DNA of 64,000 bases from assembly GCA_948146395.1 (NCBI GenBank), contig OX411545.1, positions 25,065,526 through 25,129,525 on the forward strand, given 5' to 3'. The notes below the pieces were generated by a model. The model was given only the letters and a program-made list of their open reading frames with translations, made no database searches and had not been told where the DNA came from. Positions 44,196 to 54,679 of this stretch are shown here, piece after piece. How positions within the stretch are numbered: the first letter of the stretch is position 1; every line of letters starts with the position of its first letter. The DNA comes from Fragum whitleyi (Eukaryota > Mollusca > Bivalvia > Cardiida > Cardiidae). The position numbers and the translations under genes were made by a program.

Positions 44196-44631
44196 CAGTA
44201 AAGAACTTCGTGAAATTTACAAGATTAATGATTTTGGAATGATTTTGGAATGAAATTGAATGAGTGTGTGGAGCGAGTTTTGAGCGAAATTAAAGGAAGG
44301 TAATCCAATATTGCTAATTTTGTTCAAGGTGAACAAAATCAGCGATATTCATTACCTCCCTTTAATAAAATATACGTACTTTTCAGTTTAAGTGTCTTCT
44401 TGGACAAATCAGTCACTTTCAAATCCATACCAGCCAATAAATCAAAGAATAATTTGACTGATTTGATTTAAAAATAATTTCTATTGAACGATTTCGAAAT
44501 GTTTTCAAATGATTATTGAGCTTTTTTGATCAATTTGAGTGAATGTTTTGAATGAGTGATTTGAGCGCTGAGTGAGAGATTTAGAATGATTTTGTTCGGA
44601 ATTAGTGTCAATTTCACGATGTATTTAGCTG
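44196..44631. mobile_element. Family A MITE, complete, TA target duplication
   Basis: CAGTAAAGAACTTCGTGAAA left, CACGATGTATTTAGCTG right, TA at 44194-44195 and 44632-44633. Best example of the phased left arm: AATGATTTTGG, AATGATTTTGG, AATGAAATTG, AATGAGTG, steps of 11, 11 and 10 bp. Confidence 0.93.
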
Positions 44632-44839
44632 TATTTAATTGCAATTAAACCGAACGCATTGGAAATTCGTTCTCTTCTTATCCTTGATATTAATTGAACT
44701 AAATTGTTTAAATATAGCAGTATATCTTAGGATTACTTTGACGAAGCCTACACGCAATCCCATTTAACGTTACTGACCCGCCAGCTACTTTTGGAGATAA
44801 ATAACGATGTAAGATTGACTTAATGACTGCTTAAAAACG

Positions 44840-45100
44840 AAAGACCAATCCAGATAAAATACAGAACAGAACAGAACAATCATTTTAATAGACGTGTACG
44901 TAGTACATAGTCACAATTTCAATACATAATACAATTTATTTCAAGGTCACGCATACTCTCCTCTCACTCTCTCACTCTCTGCTCGTCAATCGTCACGCAT
45001 ACTCTCATCTCTCTCTCCCTTCCTCGCTCTTGCTCCCACATCTCAGTTGAATAACATTTGACGAAAAGTAATAGTTCTATTTGGTAAAAACAACAACAAC
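44840..45100 (-). mobile_element. Probable LINE 3' tail, minus strand
   Basis: On the minus strand the segment ends GTCTATTAAAATGA then (TGTTC)3 and TGTATTTTATC. Terminal simple repeats of this kind are typical of some LINE 3' ends. CT-rich DNA at 44955-45040 and a TCAAGGTCA at 44941 lie inside. No coding part is visible, so class and 5' limit are uncertain. Confidence 0.45.
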
Positions 45101-45487
45101 AAAAAAAACCAAACAAACTTGTCCATTTCAGAAAAAATCTATCGACTTTACGAGGATGACACTTCTCTTACACAACGCACATGCTCAGGTCATGGTACAT
45201 TGTGCACGATAATGTCACGGTTAGTGTAAGTCGATGGTTCGCATCTGCAGCACCGTGTACATACAGCTCTAAATAAGCTGTAGTTACGAAGCCACAGAAG
45301 CGAAACAGCGACCAAATCAGTGAAAATTCTAAAGAATATTAGTTACAAGTAGCGTGGAGCTCTACACAAATTAATATTCTGTATTTGATTTTAATCATTT
45401 ACTTTATTTCCTGATAGAACTTAACTGTTTACATGACATACGGACCAAATATATATGACCTTATTTGGTGGTATTTAGGTAGTGAAA
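45101..45487. other. Unrecognised DNA
   Basis: No feature recognised. Confidence 0.35.
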
Positions 45488-45626
45488 ACGTTATAGTTCC
45501 GCAACATTTCGTAACTCGTAATCTTTTGCAATGTTAACCGAGGTTTCCTAATGAAATCATTAGGAAACCTCGGTTAACATAGTTAAAGTGCATTGCTTCC
45601 AAAACATTGCGGTACTATTACGGGTC
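45488..45626. mobile_element. Palindromic element P2, second copy
   Basis: Perfect 24-bp inner arms (45531-45554 and 45557-45580) with AA between; GAGGTTTCCTAATGA core. Outer ends TAGTTCCGCAACATTTCG and complement of TAGTACCGCAATGTTTTGG. Homologous to 37053-37195. Confidence 0.9.
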
Positions 45627-46212
45627 TACTACCTTTAAGTGAAATGTTTAGTTAAAAAAAAATCGGACTTGGCATCAGTATCAATTAATTCACAGATGAT
45701 TTAACAGCCAGACAGCTAAGCGAGTGAATAAAGCCACGTATAGACAAGGTCTACTTTACCAATGCTTTCAAACTTATCAGTAGAAGTGAGTGGTTAAAGG
45801 TCATTTTTTCTTTATTATATAGAGAAAATTGACATTCGATCACTCACTTAAACTTGCACATCTATAATTGTGGGTTGCAGTGAAAGTTCGGATATATGTG
45901 TTCAGTATCAATTACTCAACCGATAATTTTACACAGACAGGCAGCGCGTGAAAGTGGATGAAGCCGCAATCGACGGACCCTATATAAGACCTTATCTGAC
46001 AGGCAATGATTTATTCATATAGAAAATAGTCTACAGCCGAGACTAATCGACGGTTTGTCTGTCATTTTGACGGCTTGATATGGATTTCTCTGGCGTAATA
46101 TAAGTTCTTGGTGGCGATATTGCTCTTGTGGTATTTTTCAATTAGAACATTACAAAATAATGTGATAAAACGCTTTCGTTGTATACCTGAAAATATTTAT
46201 TATACGACTTAA
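45627..46212. other. Unrecognised DNA
   Basis: Words near 45835 (TCGATCACTCACTTAAACTTG) resemble the arm of the palindrome at 52167. Otherwise nothing recognised. Confidence 0.35.
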
Positions 46213-46432
46213 CCCTTTACTGTTTAATCCCTGCTTTTTACGTTCCTGTGATTTTATGATTGAGAAAACATTGTGAAAAAAGAAGAAATTGCTTCTGACG
46301 GGCAATTTCTTCTTTATCCACACTATTTTCTACCCTACTGAATGGTTATTTTTGAAATTAAATCCACTTTAAATTTTCGTCTGCAAAACCTTTGAATTTG
46401 GACAGGTCCAAAATTTTTAAAACAGGAAAGGG
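46213..46432. mobile_element. piggyBac-type MITE with TTAA duplication
   Basis: CCCTTTACTGTTT left and the complement of CCCTTTCCTGTTTT right, directly flanked by TTAA at 46209-46212 and 46433-46436. TTAA plus CCC-type ends is the piggyBac signature. A short hairpin, AAGAAGAAATTGC and complement, lies inside (about 46281-46314). 220 bp, no transposase. Confidence 0.9.
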
Positions 46433-46560
46433 TTAATCGTTTTGAATTTTTGAGCCTTCATAGCATACACGTATTCAATTCAATTCAGTTCAAAAAGTTT
46501 TTACTATGTTCAACATGAAAACGTTAACGAAACGTTTATGAAATGGCACATGTACATGTA

Positions 46561-46997
46561 CAGTTAGAAACGTCGTGAAATTGACATGCACCTCAATCAA
46601 AACCATTCTAAATCGCTCACTAAGCGCTCCAATCATTCATTCCAGACACTCACTCAAACCATTCAAATTCGCTCCAAACTCACTGAAAAACATATAACAA
46701 CAACTTCTTTTAAAATGAAAATAGCTGGGAAAAAATCGGGATATCATTTAATAAATTGAAATTGTAAGCGTCTGATAGGTTCTTGAAAAAATAATAATCT
46801 ATCTTTAAAACGTGTATGCATATTTTATTAAAGGGAGATAATCATTATTGCTAATTTTGTTCATCCTGAACAAAATTTGCAATACTGGGTTACCTCCCAT
46901 TAAATTCACTCAAAACTGGCTCCAAACAGTAATTCAATTTCATTCCTAAATCATTCCAAAATCATTCACCTTGTCAATTTCAAGATGTTGTTATCTG
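46561..46997. mobile_element. Family A MITE, complete, TA target duplication
   Basis: CAGTTAGAAACGTCGTGAAA left, CAAGATGTTGTTATCTG right, TA on both sides (46559-46560, 46998-46999). Opposite orientation to 44196. Central palindrome GCTAATTTTGTTCATCC / GAACAAAATTTGC. Confidence 0.93.
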
Positions 46998-47414
46998 TAC
47001 TTGTGTCCGAAATGGGGAGTTCCTTTTTAAATGTTTGCGAACGTTGAACAGGGGTCCTGATAAGAAGGGGTAAAGCCTGTCTAAAATATCTATTTCTCAA
47101 TGATGTTGTGTATTCATTTGAATAGTCTCGACAAGACGTTTCAAATGAACATCAACAACAAAGGGTTAAAGTAAGGACAAATGAAGTATCTTATATTGAA
47201 ATCCAAAATACCTACCCTTTTCTGCTATTCTTAACCCTATAGAATGCCATATTGAACGCAAGCCAGCCCTGCAATCTGAAAACGCTTTAGTAGGAGATCA
47301 CTTTTTACAAGAGCTCGTTGGACTGATTTTACTAATCGATTAAATCAAACGGGAAGAGGGTGTGGCTGATTTCCCTAGACCACTTTGCAAAGTTATGATT
47401 ACCAGAAGGAACAC
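46998..47414. other. Unrecognised DNA
   Basis: No feature recognised. Confidence 0.35.
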
Positions 47415-47428
47415 GCGATTTGATAAAT

Positions 47429-47688
47429 GTGACCCGTCACGCGAAAAGTGACCATCTGGGTAGTGCGTTAAGTATCGATCCTAGTTAAACTGCGCGGAAT
47501 GCGCAGACAGACTAGGATCGAAACTTCTCGCACTTGATCCATTTTCTGAATAAAGAAAGATCATTCTACCTTCATTTGAAAGAATTTCAAAAATCCGTCT
47601 TCCGGTTGAACTGTACTGGAATCGATCTCTCTTTCAAATAATTATTTAATGGTGTTCCCAGATGGCCCCTGTTCGCGTGACAGGTCGC
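47429..47688. mobile_element. Family C MITE, complete; empty site present in D2 copy 2
   Basis: GTGACCCGTCACGCGAAAAG left, complement of GCGACCTGTCACGCGAACAG right, flanked by AAAT (47425-47428, 47689-47692). The matching site near 53314-53320 reads GATAAATGC with no insertion. Interior hairpin-like CTGCGCGGAATGCGCAG. 260 bp. Confidence 0.93.
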
Positions 47689-48026
47689 AAATGCCAAAGC
47701 ATCTTGCCATTCTGTACAAATTTAAACATTCTTATACTTCAGAATTTAAGCAAAATGAGAAATGAAATATTAATTTGAATCCTGTTTTTTTATCTCTCGA
47801 TCAAATTCTAAGCAATAAAAGATGGCGCTTCCACAAAGTATTGCATTACATTTAAATTAAATCATGATTTAAGACTGTCGCGTACAGTGTGACATTTTCA
47901 CTGATTTATAATTCAAATTAAACCTGATGGGTTTGAATATGTATTAGGTGCATTTTCGAGAAATGTATGGTGTGATCTTATTGTAACAAGCATCCACTTA
48001 TTAAAACACGCTTGCTGCATAATGTG

Positions 48027-48373
48027 TAGTCAATCGTGCTCGAGCGACCACGTCTTTTAAGCGACCATTTGTATTAAGTGACCGCTTTAAAAAAACCTTC
48101 TCAATTAAAATATCAAGAAAGAAGGTATTGTTGGTCTGCAAGTTATTGAAAATAACCCCCATGTTGTTAAAATTTACAGAATCGTCTCAATTAGACGATT
48201 CTATAAGTTATACCAACATAGGATTTTGAGAATTTCTCAATGCATATTCCTTCAAAAAGTATCTTTGTTATTTGTAAAAGAAAACGAAAAAAACGTGTAT
48301 TAGGCGGCCACTTTTTCTTTAAACGACCTCTTTTGGTGGTCCCTGTAGTGGTCGCTTAAAGCAAGTTTGACTG
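48027..48373. mobile_element. CAGTCAA-type TA MITE, D2 copy 1
   Basis: Counterpart of 53652-54000. Right end TAAAGCAAGTTTGACTG then TA; the left terminus has mutated (TAGTCAATCGTGCTCGAGC). Central hairpin AGAATCGTCT and complement near 48178. Confidence 0.88.
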
Positions 48374-48711
48374 TACGATTAATGTACAGGAATAAATATA
48401 GACATTTTAAAAGAAAACATGTACCAGACTAAAAAAGTTGAGACCTGTCCTAACTTAAGTAATAAATTGCAGATGACAATTTTAGGAGGTGAAATGTTAA
48501 GATATTTTGTATTTTTGGAGAAGCATACGTCTTAGAACACAAGAAATTGTCTTTTAAACCTTTACGGATCACAATTAATGGTTCGGCAATCTAAACATCA
48601 AAACTGAATATCTAATTGTCTTAAGATATTTCGTCTCGTACCCTGAAAACCAACGCAATGTTGAATTCTCCATGTATCTTTAAACCATCCATTCGTGCTT
48701 ATGTTCAAGGG
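48374..48711. other. Unrecognised DNA shared by both D2 copies
   Basis: Nothing recognised; counterpart 54001-54339. Confidence 0.35.
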
Positions 48712-48806
48712 TACCTATCGATGGTTCAGCACATGACAATTGTAACTGCCTAGATCTATATGTTCATAGGCAGTTACAACTGTTTCTCGCTGATCCATCA
48801 ATATGT
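48712..48806. mobile_element. Palindrome P1, D2 copy 1
   Basis: CCTATCGATGGTTCAGC and GTTGTAACTGCCTA in the left arm; TAGGCAGTTACAACTG and GATCCATCAATATG in the right. More diverged than 33564-33647. Confidence 0.85.
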
Positions 48807-49483
48807 ATATATGATTTTAAGTTTCTATTTTTTGTGTGATTTTGATAGGCCGGCAATGTATTTTTCACTCGTATAGCAAAGACGTTAGTTATACGTGAGT
48901 TCGTATATGTCGTGCCCACCATAAAAGTAATAATTAACAAGTTCAAGAATTTCTCCTTCTAAGGCGTTGAATTTGACAGCTCTATAAAGACACCGACGAC
49001 ATATTCTCTCCTGGGAAAGATGAAAAAAACGTAATTACATTTTCTTTCGATTTTTAAATATGTTTGTCGGATACATTAGACTGTCTAGCTTGTTTGGCTT
49101 TCTTCAGACAATAATATCTGTTTTTGCATTTGACTTATATTGACATAGCATCGTCGACTTCCGGTGCATCTAATAACCAAGGATATACATTGATTAAGGT
49201 TTAATTCCACTAACTATGAAATCGGTTCAGAATTCTTAACAATTAATTGAGATTTCGGATGATACGTTTTTTCCATTTCATTGTTAAGGATTTAACTAAT
49301 TTGACCATAAAAATGACAAAGGAATGATTGCCAAATGAAATTGGGTGTGTGTGCCGAGTGGATTTTGAAAGATACAAACTAGGTTGGGATGGGTTTTTTT
49401 TCGGAATAGAGAGTTTCTGAAGGATGACACTTGAGAAGGTAGAACGTCTCCTCAACGCTGGTACTGTAGCTGCCATGCATTCA
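48807..49483. other. Unrecognised DNA, partly absent from D2 copy 2
   Basis: About 0.5 kb (49035-49540) has no match in copy 2, where the flanks join near 54680. Confidence 0.4.
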
Positions 49484-50175
49484 GAAACATCGTGAAATTG
49501 ACATTCATCTCGGCCAAAATTATTCTAAATCACTTACTTAGCGCTCATTCATTCGAAAAAAGCCATTCAAATAACTCAAAACGCTTCAAAATCAGTAAAA
49601 AAGACGGCATTCAAAATAAAAGTCGATAGAAAAATTACGATTTAACCGGCGTGTTTGAATTTGTATGCGTTTGATTGGTTTGTGAAGACTTAAAAAAATA
49701 ATTATAGAACTTGTATGCATATTTTCCTTAAGGGAGGTAAAAAAGCGATATTGTACTGTTAATTACACCGTGAAATTGACATTCACCTCAATCAAAACCA
49801 TTCTAAATCGCTCACTAAGCGCTCAAATCATTCATTCAAAACACTCACTCAAACCATTCAAAAACGCTCGAACCCATTGAAAAATATAGAATCAACATCG
49901 TCACTCAAAATAAATTTTGAAAAAGAAAAATCGCGATTTTACTGGCATAATTCAAATTATTAGCGCCTCATAGGTAGTTGAAAAAAAAGGAAGCTATGTA
50001 TAGAACTTGTATGCATATTTTATTAAAGGGAGGTAATCAATATCGCTAATTTTGTTCATCCGATGTTGTTAACTGTATTACCCCCTTTTAATTTCGTTAA
50101 AAACTCGCTTCCTCCATTCAATCAATTTAAAAGATAATGCTAAAAAGCATTCATTTTGTCAATTCCTCGATGATA
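49484..50175. mobile_element. Family A MITE (outer), interrupted by a second family A MITE
   Basis: Left CAGAAACATCGTGAAATTGAC, right CATTTTGTCAATTCCTCGATGAT. The inner copy at 49756-50075 splits it at a TA. The homologous outer element in D2 copy 2 (54680-55440) lacks the inner one. Confidence 0.85.
49756..50075. mobile_element. Family A MITE (inner), nested at TA
   Basis: CTGTTAATTACACCGTGAAA left, CGATGTTGTTAACTG right, flanked by TA (49754-49755, 50076-50077). Copy 2 of D2 reads GGTATTGTATTACCCC uninterrupted at this place. It lacks the right half of the central palindrome: the sequence jumps from TTTTGTTCATC to CGATGTTG. 320 bp. Confidence 0.93.
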
Positions 50176-50660
50176 CTTATTGTATTCTACATACCATATA
50201 TAGATTTGGTATCTCAATATTCTCTACCTACTAAGTTCTATAAAGAGTACATGAACTACTTCACGAATATGCACTTCATGCATATTCTGAATAAATCAGA
50301 GATTTTATTAAATTATATTCCATTTTAGAATAATTGACAAGTCACTTGTGTGTGAGAGTCCTAAATCTTGATCCAATTTAAATATAATTCAATAACTTGT
50401 AACAGCATCCAATTGTGGAGGTGACAATTAGATTTAGAGATAAAATACTAGATGTAATTTAATATTTCTTCTCGCATTGAAGTGCAAATGTACAAGTTCT
50501 GGGAATTATTTTATATTATATCATACAATATATTCTAATTCGAAAAGAAAGCTTATGTTTTTTATAAATCCGGTTTCCGTTTTCTATGATTTTTCTTTCC
50601 GTCCTATTTACTGAGTCTTATAACGTTGAATGTGAAATTTCCCGTTTTCAATTCAGGAAA
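50176..50660. other. Unrecognised DNA shared by both D2 copies
   Basis: Counterpart 55441-55914. An open frame 50137-50328 is partly preserved at 55297-55584, but its start lies in a MITE and no domain is seen. Confidence 0.35.
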
Positions 50661-51202
50661 TAGTTAAGAACATCGAGAAATTGACGAGGTATATAATTTT
50701 TGAATGATTTAGGAATAAAATTAAATCAGTCGACGGGGAGAATTTTGAATGAAAATAAAGGAAGGTAATCAAATAGCGCTTATTTCGTCCAGTTTGATGA
50801 AATAAGCGATATTTGATTACTTCCCTTTAAAATCTATAAAAAAAGCGTCTTGAGTGACCAACCAGACACTTAAAAATCCACACCAGCCGAAATCGAGGAA
50901 TGATTTGATAGACTTGAATGGAATGTTGATCATTTTGAACTATTTGGAAGAAGTTTGAACGATTTCGGGGCGATTTTGATTCGTTAATTTCTAAGGAGCA
51001 AAATAGGATCTTTTAAGGGTCAAAACCCTGGTTTAGGGGTCAAACACGAGCCCTGCAATTTCACAATGTGATAAACTGTTTAGGAGTCTTATCCAAATGT
51101 TATTTTGAATTTGGTTGAGTGCTTTGAATGAATGGAGCGCTGAAGGCGCAATTAAGAATGGTTTTGGTCGGAATGAGATCAATTTCACAATGTTTTTAAC
51201 TG
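50661..51202. mobile_element. Family A MITE, D2 copy 1, with internal insertion
   Basis: TAGTTAAGAACATCGAGAAA left, CACAATGTTTTTAACTG right. The centre pairs AGCGCTTATTTCGTCC with GAAATAAGCG, a variant palindrome. About 100 bp around 50985-51065 (GGGTCAAAACCCTGG, GGGGTCAAACACGAGCCCTG) is extra and also in copy 2. Confidence 0.88.
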
Positions 51203-51244
51203 TAACCGTAGTGACGTCATGGACGACTATTGTAATACTGGCTG

Positions 51245-51671
51245 ACTTTAAAAAAACTCAAAACTCAAACTCAAACTCTTTAATATTGACAAATCGGCAC
51301 AAAAGTACCCATGGCCATAAACACAAATATTACACAAATGTACACATGCACAATACAAAACAAAACATATAAACTCATCACATGAGTATTTTAAGTATTT
51401 TTCTAGATTCATCACATCACATATATTCAGCTCAGCCTTCAGTTTAAAAACACAAATTAAATCAAACGGCAGGGATTGATATCAACTCCTGTCTCAAAAC
51501 TGAGGCTTCTTTTATGAATTTTGAAAGGTTAATTTGGACTTTAACATTTTTTGATTTCATCAGTCTAAAAAAGGTATCTAGAGTAGGGAACGTGTAGAAA
51601 TAATTGAGATATTTAAGTCTAATTTCTCTTAACCTTGGACAACAGCCAATAAAATGAAATTCAGATTTAAA
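51245..51671 (-). mobile_element. 5'-truncated LINE insertion, D2 copy 1 only
   Basis: Absent from the matching site in D2 copy 2, which reads GCTTTAAAGATAGCG uninterrupted (~56505-56518). The minus strand has coding sequence, a 3' untranslated part, then a (GAGTTT)-type simple tail near 51249-51280. TTTAAA borders both sides and may be part of the target duplication. Truncation at the 5' end and a simple tail are normal for LINE insertions. Confidence 0.88.
51462..51671 (-). CDS. LINE ORF2, C-terminal 69 codons
   Basis: Read on the minus strand from 51671 to the TGA at 51464-51462. It encodes FHFIGCCPRLREIRLKYL near its start, a central FFRLMKSKNVK, then INLSKFIKEASVLRQ. The pattern FHF..CP.L..IR, followed after about 30 residues by a LM..., N..., INL.K(F/Y)I segment, is typical of the extreme C-terminus of CR1/L2/jockey-type reverse transcriptase proteins in molluscs. 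There are no internal stops. It begins at the truncation point, so it is a fragment and not functional alone. Clade assignment is uncertain. Confidence 0.75.
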   Translation of the reverse strand, partial: FKSEFHFIGCCPRLREIRLKYLNYFYTFPTLDTFFRLMKSKNVKVQINLSKFIKEASVLRQELISIPAV

Positions 51672-52166
51672 GATAGCGCAGTCAGTCGCGTCGTATCGAT
51701 GCTAGAGGTTCAAACAGTTTGTCCCGACACAACAAAGTCATTTGAAAAGATTTTTCTCGCGGAGTCATAGCATCATGACATTGTTCCCCCGTTCGTTTGC
51801 ACGTTTTTATGGGCGATTTTTGTGTAATAGATCGTCGACGTCTTCACTAAGAAACGCTAACAAGTAACCCATTTTAATGCCCATGATTTTTTAATAACAA
51901 TTGATATGAGAAAAATCCGTGGTTTTATCATTGTCAAAGAACAAATTTTGAACAGTATACATAGTGACTCTTCCATTAAAGAAATGATCTTTTAGTATTG
52001 AGGAGGCAACTTTTGCCAAACTATAGAATAATCCGCGTCATCAAAAATCTTATCGCATTCTAACATAAAGTTAAAATTATGCACAAAGTTCAACAGGCCG
52101 GTATCACATATATCGCTAATTCAGTGGCACCCTGTTTAACAGTAAAGATACAATTATGAGGTTGTG
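51672..52166. other. Unrecognised DNA shared by both D2 copies
   Basis: Counterparts at 56511-56790 and 57229-57568. The pre-insertion site of the family A element at 56791 is the TA at 51825-51826. Confidence 0.5.
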
Positions 52167-52264
52167 TAGTTCCACAAGTTTAAGTGAGTGATCAAAGGTC
52201 AATTTTGTCTATACAGGTATAGACAAAATTGACCTTTGATCACTCACTCTAAGTTGTGGAACTA
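52167..52264. mobile_element. 98-bp palindromic insertion, D2 copy 1 only
   Basis: Two 48-bp arms, about 45 matching, separated by AG. Arm ends TAGTTCCACAAG; inner GACAAAATTGACC. The equivalent place in copy 2 (about 57700-57712) reads GGTTATAAATG with no palindrome. One arm alone resembles 4990-5035. Confidence 0.88.
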
Positions 52265-52636
52265 TAAATGTACACTATAATTACATGTATATGTTATATA
52301 CAGTACTCTTTTCGGTTATCAAAATTGAAAATAGAACAGAGAAAATGAATTTTTGATTAAGACATTTGAGTTATTCTTTATCCTGTGTCGAAGTGGCTCC
52401 GATAAGAATAGATGCACAAGTTTAAGGGGGCCTACAGATGCCAATGTTTGTAATCTATTTATTTATTTATTTTTATTTGAATAGAAAAAATATATATATT
52501 TCATCACTCAGTTAAACTTATGTATCTATACCCAGTTTATACTAATTGTTGCAAAAACAAAGATGTTCACATGGCATAAATTCAGTTAGAAAATACTTTT
52601 AAGTATTCAACTGTTTGTGACCTTAAATTTATATTT

Positions 52637-52874
52637 GAGCTAGTGTGTGACATTTCCAACAATTTGACTTGTGCTCGTAGGGCCAACATTAACCAACCCT
52701 GACTGCCATGTAGTATAATCAGAAGTTTGCCTAATTTTCTAAAGACACTTTTGGACCTTATCTTTCTACAAAACGCAAAGTGAAGACCCTGGTCAGACTG
52801 TGCAGATGCACAGGCTGGCCAGAGTCTTTGCTTGGTGCACATTTGAAATTGTTGGAAATGTCACGCACAGGCTC
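52637..52874. mobile_element. Family B MITE, copy 7 (D2 copy 1)
   Basis: GAGCTAGTGTGTGACATTTC left, ATGTCACGCACAGGCTC right; ATTT and ATTA flanks. Reversed orientation; hairpin arms GACCCTGGTCAGACTGTGC and CACAGGCTGGCCAGAGTC. Confidence 0.92.
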
Positions 52875-52899
52875 ATTAATGATGTATCAAATGTCAACC

Positions 52900-53045
52900 C
52901 TTGTAAGACTGTATGATAGAGCAGGTTGAATATGGTCGAAAGCTTTCAAACTTCGTCGATTTTCTGAATCTAGAATGATCAATCCACCTTCTTGTATATG
53001 ATTTGTTTATATGCGATTGTCGAATGACCTATATAAGAATCAATC
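52900..53045. mobile_element. Family C internal fragment
   Basis: GATTTTCTGAATCTAGAATGATCAATCC and CCTTCTTGTATATGATTTG match the interior of family C (compare 40020-40080, complement). No terminal repeats. Counterpart 58330-58470. Confidence 0.6.
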
Positions 53046-53080
53046 TCTTTTCTCTTGCTAATTTTTTATGTGAGCTTTTT

Positions 53081-53304
53081 ACAACGAACCATCAAATCCT
53101 TCCTTCATGCACATCTACCAATTGAGGTGATAACATTGACCAAGTTTCAAGAAGATCCAGCCAGAAACTTAGGAGGAGTTGCGTTGACAAGAAAAGTGGA
53201 CGGACGTACGGACGGACGGATGGACGGATGGACGGACGGACAGACGGAGAAGACGACGACAATATACGTCCGCCTCCGGCGGCGTATAGAAAGGAATAGG
53301 CTAG
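53081..53304 (+). repeat. Spacer between D2 copies: mollusc-type repeat with (GGAC/GGAT)n
   Basis: TTGACCAAGTTTCAAGAAGATC, then GTTGACAAGAAAAGTGGACGG and a run of GGAC/GGAT tetramers (about 53200-53245), then TACGTCCGCCTCCGGCGGCGTA. The arrangement resembles tails of repeats common in mollusc genomes. The open frames over it on both strands are artefacts. Confidence 0.65.
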
Positions 53305-53651
53305 GCGATTTGATAAATGCAAAAGCATTGTGCCATTATGTACAAATTAAAACATTCTTAAACTTGAGAATTTACAGCAAAGTAAAATAAAATATCAAAT
53401 TAAATTCTGTATTTTATTTCTCTATCAAATTCTAGGCAATAAAAGATGGCGCTTTCACAAAGTATTGCATTACATTTAAATCAAATCATGATTTAAGACT
53501 GTCGCGAACATTGTGACATTTTTCACTGATTTATAATTCAAATTAGACCTGACGGGTTTGAATATGTATTAGTTGCATTATCGAGAAATGCATGGTGTGA
53601 TCTTATTGTAACAAGCATCCAATTATTAAAACACGCTTGCTGCATAATGTA

Positions 53652-54000
53652 CAGTCAATCTTGCTCGAGCGACCACGTATATTAAGCGACCATTTTTATT
53701 AAGTGACCGCTTTAAAAAAAAACCCTTTTTAAATCAAAATATCCTGAAAAGTAGGTATTGTTGGTCTGTTAGTTATAGAAAATAAACCCCATGTTGTTAA
53801 AATTTACAGAATCGTCTCAATGAGACGATTCTATAAGTTATAACAACATAGGATTTTGAGAATTTCCCAATAAATGCATATTCCTTCAAAAAGTATGTTT
53901 CTTATTTGTAAAAAAAAAAAAGTGTACTAGGTGGCCATTTTTTCTTTAAACGATCGCTTTTGGTGGTCCATGTAGTGGTCGTTTAAAGCAAGTTTGACTG
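53652..54000. mobile_element. CAGTCAA-type TA MITE, complete, D2 copy 2
   Basis: CAGTCAATCTTGCTCGAGCG left and the complement of CAGTCAAACTTGCTTTAAACG right, TA on both sides (53650-53651, 54001-54002). Subterminal GCGACCAC words on both sides. The central hairpin AGAATCGTCTCA with one-base loop is perfect here but has a mismatch in copy 1. 349 bp, mariner-like by target site. Confidence 0.92.
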
Positions 54001-54339
54001 TACGATTAATGTACTGGAATTAATATAGACATTTTAAAAGAAAACATGTACCAGACTAAAAAAGTTGAGACCGGTCCTAACTTAAGTAATAAATTGAAGA
54101 TGACAATTTTAGGAGGTAAAATGTTAAGAATCTTTGTATTATGGAGAAGCATACGTCTTAGAACACAAGAATTGTCTTTTCAAGCTTTACGGATCACAAT
54201 TAATGGTTCGGCAATCTAAACATCAAAACTGAATATCTAATTGTCTTAAGATATTTCGTCTCGCACCCTGAAAACCAACGCAATTTTGAATTCTCCAATG
54301 TGTCTTTAAACCATCCATTTGTGCTTATGTTCAAGGGTA

Positions 54340-54434
54340 CCTATCGATGGTTCAGCACATGACAGTTGTAACTGCCTAGATCTATATGTTCATAGGCAGT
54401 TACAACTGTTTCTCGCTGATCCATCAATATGTAT
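54340..54434. mobile_element. Palindrome P1, D2 copy 2
   Basis: Counterpart of 48712-48806. Confidence 0.85.
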
Positions 54435-54679
54435 ACAAGTATATGATTTTAAGTTTCAATTTTTAAAAGTAAGTGAGTGTGATTTTGATAGGCCGGCAAT
54501 GTATTTTTTTCACTCGTATAGCAAAGACGTTAGTTATACGTGAGTTCGTATATGTCGTGCCCACCATAAAAGTAATAATTAACAAGTTCAAGAATTTCTC
54601 CTTCTAAGGCGTTGGATTTGACAGCTCTATAAAGACACCGACGACATATTCTCTCCTGGGAAAGATGAAAAAACGTAAC

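Larger units (their letters stand above)
47415..53080. repeat. Segmental duplication D2, copy 1
   Basis: Matches 53305-58494 in the same orientation from GCGATTTGATAAATG to TATGTGAGCTTTTT. In a 270-bp stretch aligned by eye the copies differ at roughly 6% of positions. Copy-1-specific events: family C element (47429), nested family A (49756), LINE fragment (about 51245) and palindrome (52167). Confidence 0.95.

Noticed and set aside
44196..44300. Regularly spaced short repeats resembling a CRISPR array
   Set aside because: Units are ~11 bp with no unique spacers, within the arm of a MITE; the genome is eukaryotic.
53055..53390. 111-codon plus-strand ORF and 78-codon minus-strand ORF
   Set aside because: Both arise from the GGAC/GGAT tetramer run and flanking repeat; Asp-Gly/Pro-Ser-Val repeats are low complexity.
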